From Alphaproteobacteria bacterium HGW-Alphaproteobacteria-18 (GTDB lineage: Bacteria > Pseudomonadota > Alphaproteobacteria > Caulobacterales > Hyphomonadaceae): a stretch of 64,000 nucleotides of DNA. How positions within the stretch are numbered: the stretch's first letter is position 1; each line of letters starts with the position of its first letter. Shown piece after piece: positions 62,395-64,000 of this stretch. A program made the translations under genes and the position numbers. The notes under the pieces are model-generated. The model was not told where the DNA came from. It worked only from the letters and a program-made list of their open reading frames with translations, and made no database searches. The DNA is taken from NCBI GenBank assembly GCA_002841155.1, contig PHEH01000008.1:1-64000 (forward strand). Reading direction: 5' to 3'.

Positions 62395-63099
62395 CTAGCG
62401 CTTTGCCACCACCGCAATCAGGACGGCATTCTCATTGAACGTGCCGCCGATCTCTTCGCGGTAGCCGAGGGAGACGTCGACCCGGCCTAAATGCACGCCG
62501 AGTTGGGATTCGGTTTTGACCGAGCGGCCGCTGAGCTCGCCCTCCTCGAACCAGAGCTGCTGGCCAAGGAAGATGTGGGTCGTCAGATCCTGGCCGTAGC
62601 CAAGTTCAATCCGCGTTCGCCCGCAGCCATCGCCCTGGGCGAGATGGCCGACATCGGCGAAAGCGTAGAGCGGGCGGCCCCGTAGAAGGCCCGACCAGCC
62701 CCCGCCGAGACGGCCTTTAAATCCCGTGCCGTCGCAGAAGACGAGGCCTTCGCCGGAGCTGGCATTCAGCGTGCTGCCATGAAAAGCGCCAAGCTCTGCG
62801 CCGGCCGTCCAGCCCTTATAGTGGCCAAGACTGCGCCGGGCGGTGAGGCGCCAGACATCGCGGTCAAAGGCCGGGGCATCGGGATAGATCACGCCTTCGT
62901 TTTTCACGGTGAGCGTGATTTTCTCCGTGAGGCCGTATTCGCCATAGAGATCGAGCCGCCAGCCTTCGACGCCATTGAGACTGTCATGGGCACCGAGCGC
63001 GCGGGCATACCAGCCGCCTTCCTCGCGCACCCAGGGGGCCGCTTCGGCAATACCGGCAGCGCTTGCGCCCGCAAGAATGAGTGAGATGAGCCCCCGCAT
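62395..63099 (-). CDS. secreted beta-barrel-like protein of unknown function
   Basis: 234 residues with a signal peptide ending around residue 21 (GIAEAAPWV). The remainder has alternating aromatic/charged strands (GGWYARALGAHD, WRLDLYGEYGL, VDVSLGYREEIGG) and two Cys (near 122 and 159) that could form a disulphide. It looks like an outer-membrane barrel or periplasmic beta protein. I do not recognise a family. Separate promoter in the 155-base gap on its right. Confidence 0.75.
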   Translation of the reverse strand: MRGLISLILAGASAAGIAEAAPWVREEGGWYARALGAHDSLNGVEGWRLDLYGEYGLTEKITLTVKNEGVIYPDAPAFDRDVWRLTARRSLGHYKGWTAGAELGAFHGSTLNASSGEGLVFCDGTGFKGRLGGGWSGLLRGRPLYAFADVGHLAQGDGCGRTRIELGYGQDLTTHIFLGQQLWFEEGELSGRSVKTESQLGVHLGRVDVSLGYREEIGGTFNENAVLIAVVAKR

Positions 63100-63254
63100 G
63101 GCGCTACCCTAGGATGAGTATTCCACAAGGTGAAGCCTTGTTTTCAAACACAAGACATGAAGGCGGTCTGGACGGCGGAGCGCGCCGATCCTACCGGTGA
63201 GACTGCCCTCCCGGAGAGGCTTGGGATGGCGAGGGGGAAAGGGTAAGACGGGGC

Positions 63255-63911
63255 ATGACAGGGTTTGAAATCTTCCTTCTGCTGAGCGGATGCCTGATCG
63301 GGGCCGGGATTGGCGTGGCGGCACACAGGATCGCGCGCGCCACGCTAGAAAAGGGCGCAGAACCGGTCGCGGGACACGCCTTGATGACAGGCGCCGGCGG
63401 GGGCCTCGTAGCGCTGGCCAGCATACTCTTTACGCCAGGCGATCCCCTGCTCCTCTGTTTTTCGGTTGGATTCGGCTGGGCGCTTCTGGCGCTGGCGGTC
63501 ATCGACCTGCGGACCTACATCCTGCCAGATGGCCTGAACCTCGCAGTCTTCCTGACCGGATGCGCCATGGTTACGCTCTACCGGCAGGATGTGTGGCCCT
63601 GGCATCTGGCGGGCGCCCTTGCCGGATTTGGGCTGCTCTGGCTGGTTGAGGTCAGCTATCGCCGCCTGCGCGGCATTGATGGGCTTGGCCGGGGCGACGC
63701 CAAGCTTCTGGGCGCGGTCGGCATGTGGGTCGGCCTGGAAGGCATTCCACCTGTCCTGCTGATCGCTTCGTTGAGCGGAATCCTCGCAGCCCTCGCGCTG
63801 TCCCTCCTGAAGCGACAATCCGTATCCGGACAATCCATGATTGCCTTCGGCCCCTGGATCGCGCTGGCAGGATATATCGTCTGGCTCTGGCCGCCGGCGC
63901 TCTGGCTTTAG
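63255..63911 (+). CDS. prepilin peptidase (A24 family) without the methyltransferase zinc domain
   Basis: 218 residues with about seven membrane segments. The aspartate pair of A24 peptidases is present: IDLRTYILPD (first Asp) and LGRGDAKLLGA (GxGD, second Asp). The N-terminal four-Cys zinc domain of PilD is absent, and the N-terminus is shorter, so it resembles a reduced or TadV/FppA-like type, or a methylase-less PilD. It should process prepilin or pseudopilin signal peptides at the membrane. No pilin genes lie in the window. Confidence 0.85.
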   Translation: MTGFEIFLLLSGCLIGAGIGVAAHRIARATLEKGAEPVAGHALMTGAGGGLVALASILFTPGDPLLLCFSVGFGWALLALAVIDLRTYILPDGLNLAVFLTGCAMVTLYRQDVWPWHLAGALAGFGLLWLVEVSYRRLRGIDGLGRGDAKLLGAVGMWVGLEGIPPVLLIASLSGILAALALSLLKRQSVSGQSMIAFGPWIALAGYIVWLWPPALWL

Positions 63912-64000
63912 CGTCTCCGGTCGAATTCAGACCAATCCATCACGGGACGGATCATTTCGACACCTCATCAGGGCCTGCGCCCGAGATGAGGTTCCGCGAT
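63912..64000. other. right-edge non-coding sequence
   Basis: 89 bases after the prepilin peptidase gene with no credible frame. The last 45 bases (GACACCTCATCAGGGCC to CGAGATGAGG) form a partial inverted repeat that may start another palindromic element. Confidence 0.4.

Noticed and set aside
1-64000. CRISPR array, rRNA operon, phage or plasmid replication genes
   Set aside because: No regularly spaced repeats, no rRNA sequence, no terminase, integrase or replication protein was found on either strand.

Overview
The window looks like chromosomal DNA of a GC-rich dimorphic, stalk- or bud-forming alphaproteobacterium, most likely of the Hyphomonadaceae (Hyphomonas-like). This is inferred from the content, not from a database match. 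The main pointers are a full-length CtrA cell-cycle regulator with GANTC sites in its upstream region, flhF-flhG directly upstream of it, the map-radC and thrB-rnhA neighbourhoods typical of alphaproteobacteria, and abundant fatty-acid and xenobiotic oxidation genes. There is no phage, integrase, plasmid gene, rRNA or CRISPR array. Apart from one small nuclease/repeat unit and several palindromic repeats, it is ordinary core and accessory chromosome.

Layout. 0-9.8 kb: a DUF2157 membrane protein behind a 16-bp operator-like palindrome, an SDR oxidoreductase, a TorF-type porin, alanine dehydrogenase (ald), a secreted COG1228 amidohydrolase divergent from a pirin, a membrane histidine-kinase-like protein with no phosphoacceptor histidine, and a divergent FAD oxidoreductase. 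9.9-15.8 kb: azoreductase, tRNA-Leu(UAA), a DASS transporter, a DUF2490 protein, a cold-shock protein, a thiolase and a DODA-type dioxygenase. 15.9-23.1 kb: enoyl-CoA hydratase, a membrane protein, a coupled lipoprotein beta-lactamase-fold hydrolase and CinA-like protein, then map and radC separated by a GIY-YIG nuclease gene lying between inverted hairpin repeats, then an ABC-F ATPase. 23.4-28.5 kb: two tandem spinster-type MFS transporters, thrB, a membrane protein and rnhA. 28.5-32.6 kb: an HxlR regulator and qorB-like pair, ctrA, flhG and an flhF whose GTPase motifs are degenerate.

32.8-38.8 kb: a small membrane protein, an RluB-type pseudouridine synthase, and a compact oxidative operon (two cytochromes P450, an enoyl-CoA hydratase, a DUF2855 protein). 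38.8-44.7 kb: an OmpA lipoprotein, a second COG1228 amidohydrolase, and a translationally coupled minus-strand operon (APH-type phosphotransferase, MFS, hotdog-like protein, MmcQ/YjbR). 44.8-47.3 kb: an L,D-transpeptidase, DUF3297 and a Sel1-repeat protein. 47.3-50.5 kb: a TetR regulator with a palindromic operator controlling a divergent cupin-SDR-MDR operon; the cupin appears frameshifted. 50.6-54 kb: purD divergent from xseA, then a PaiB-like flavoprotein. 54-64 kb: a repeat-rich gap, a D-2-hydroxyacid dehydrogenase, an endonuclease/exonuclease/phosphatase-fold protein, a serine hydrolase, the mutL-HAD operon, a lipoprotein cytochrome c, a beta-barrel-like protein and a prepilin peptidase.

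Most unusual signals: (1) the GIY-YIG gene flanked by inverted near-identical hairpins between map and radC, with the same repeat family forming a compact pair without nuclease at about 54.1 kb; (2) two signalling or GTPase proteins with lost catalytic residues (the kinase-like protein and FlhF); (3) CcrM/CtrA-type sites around ctrA and two other genes; (4) a change in strand base composition starting right after xseA.
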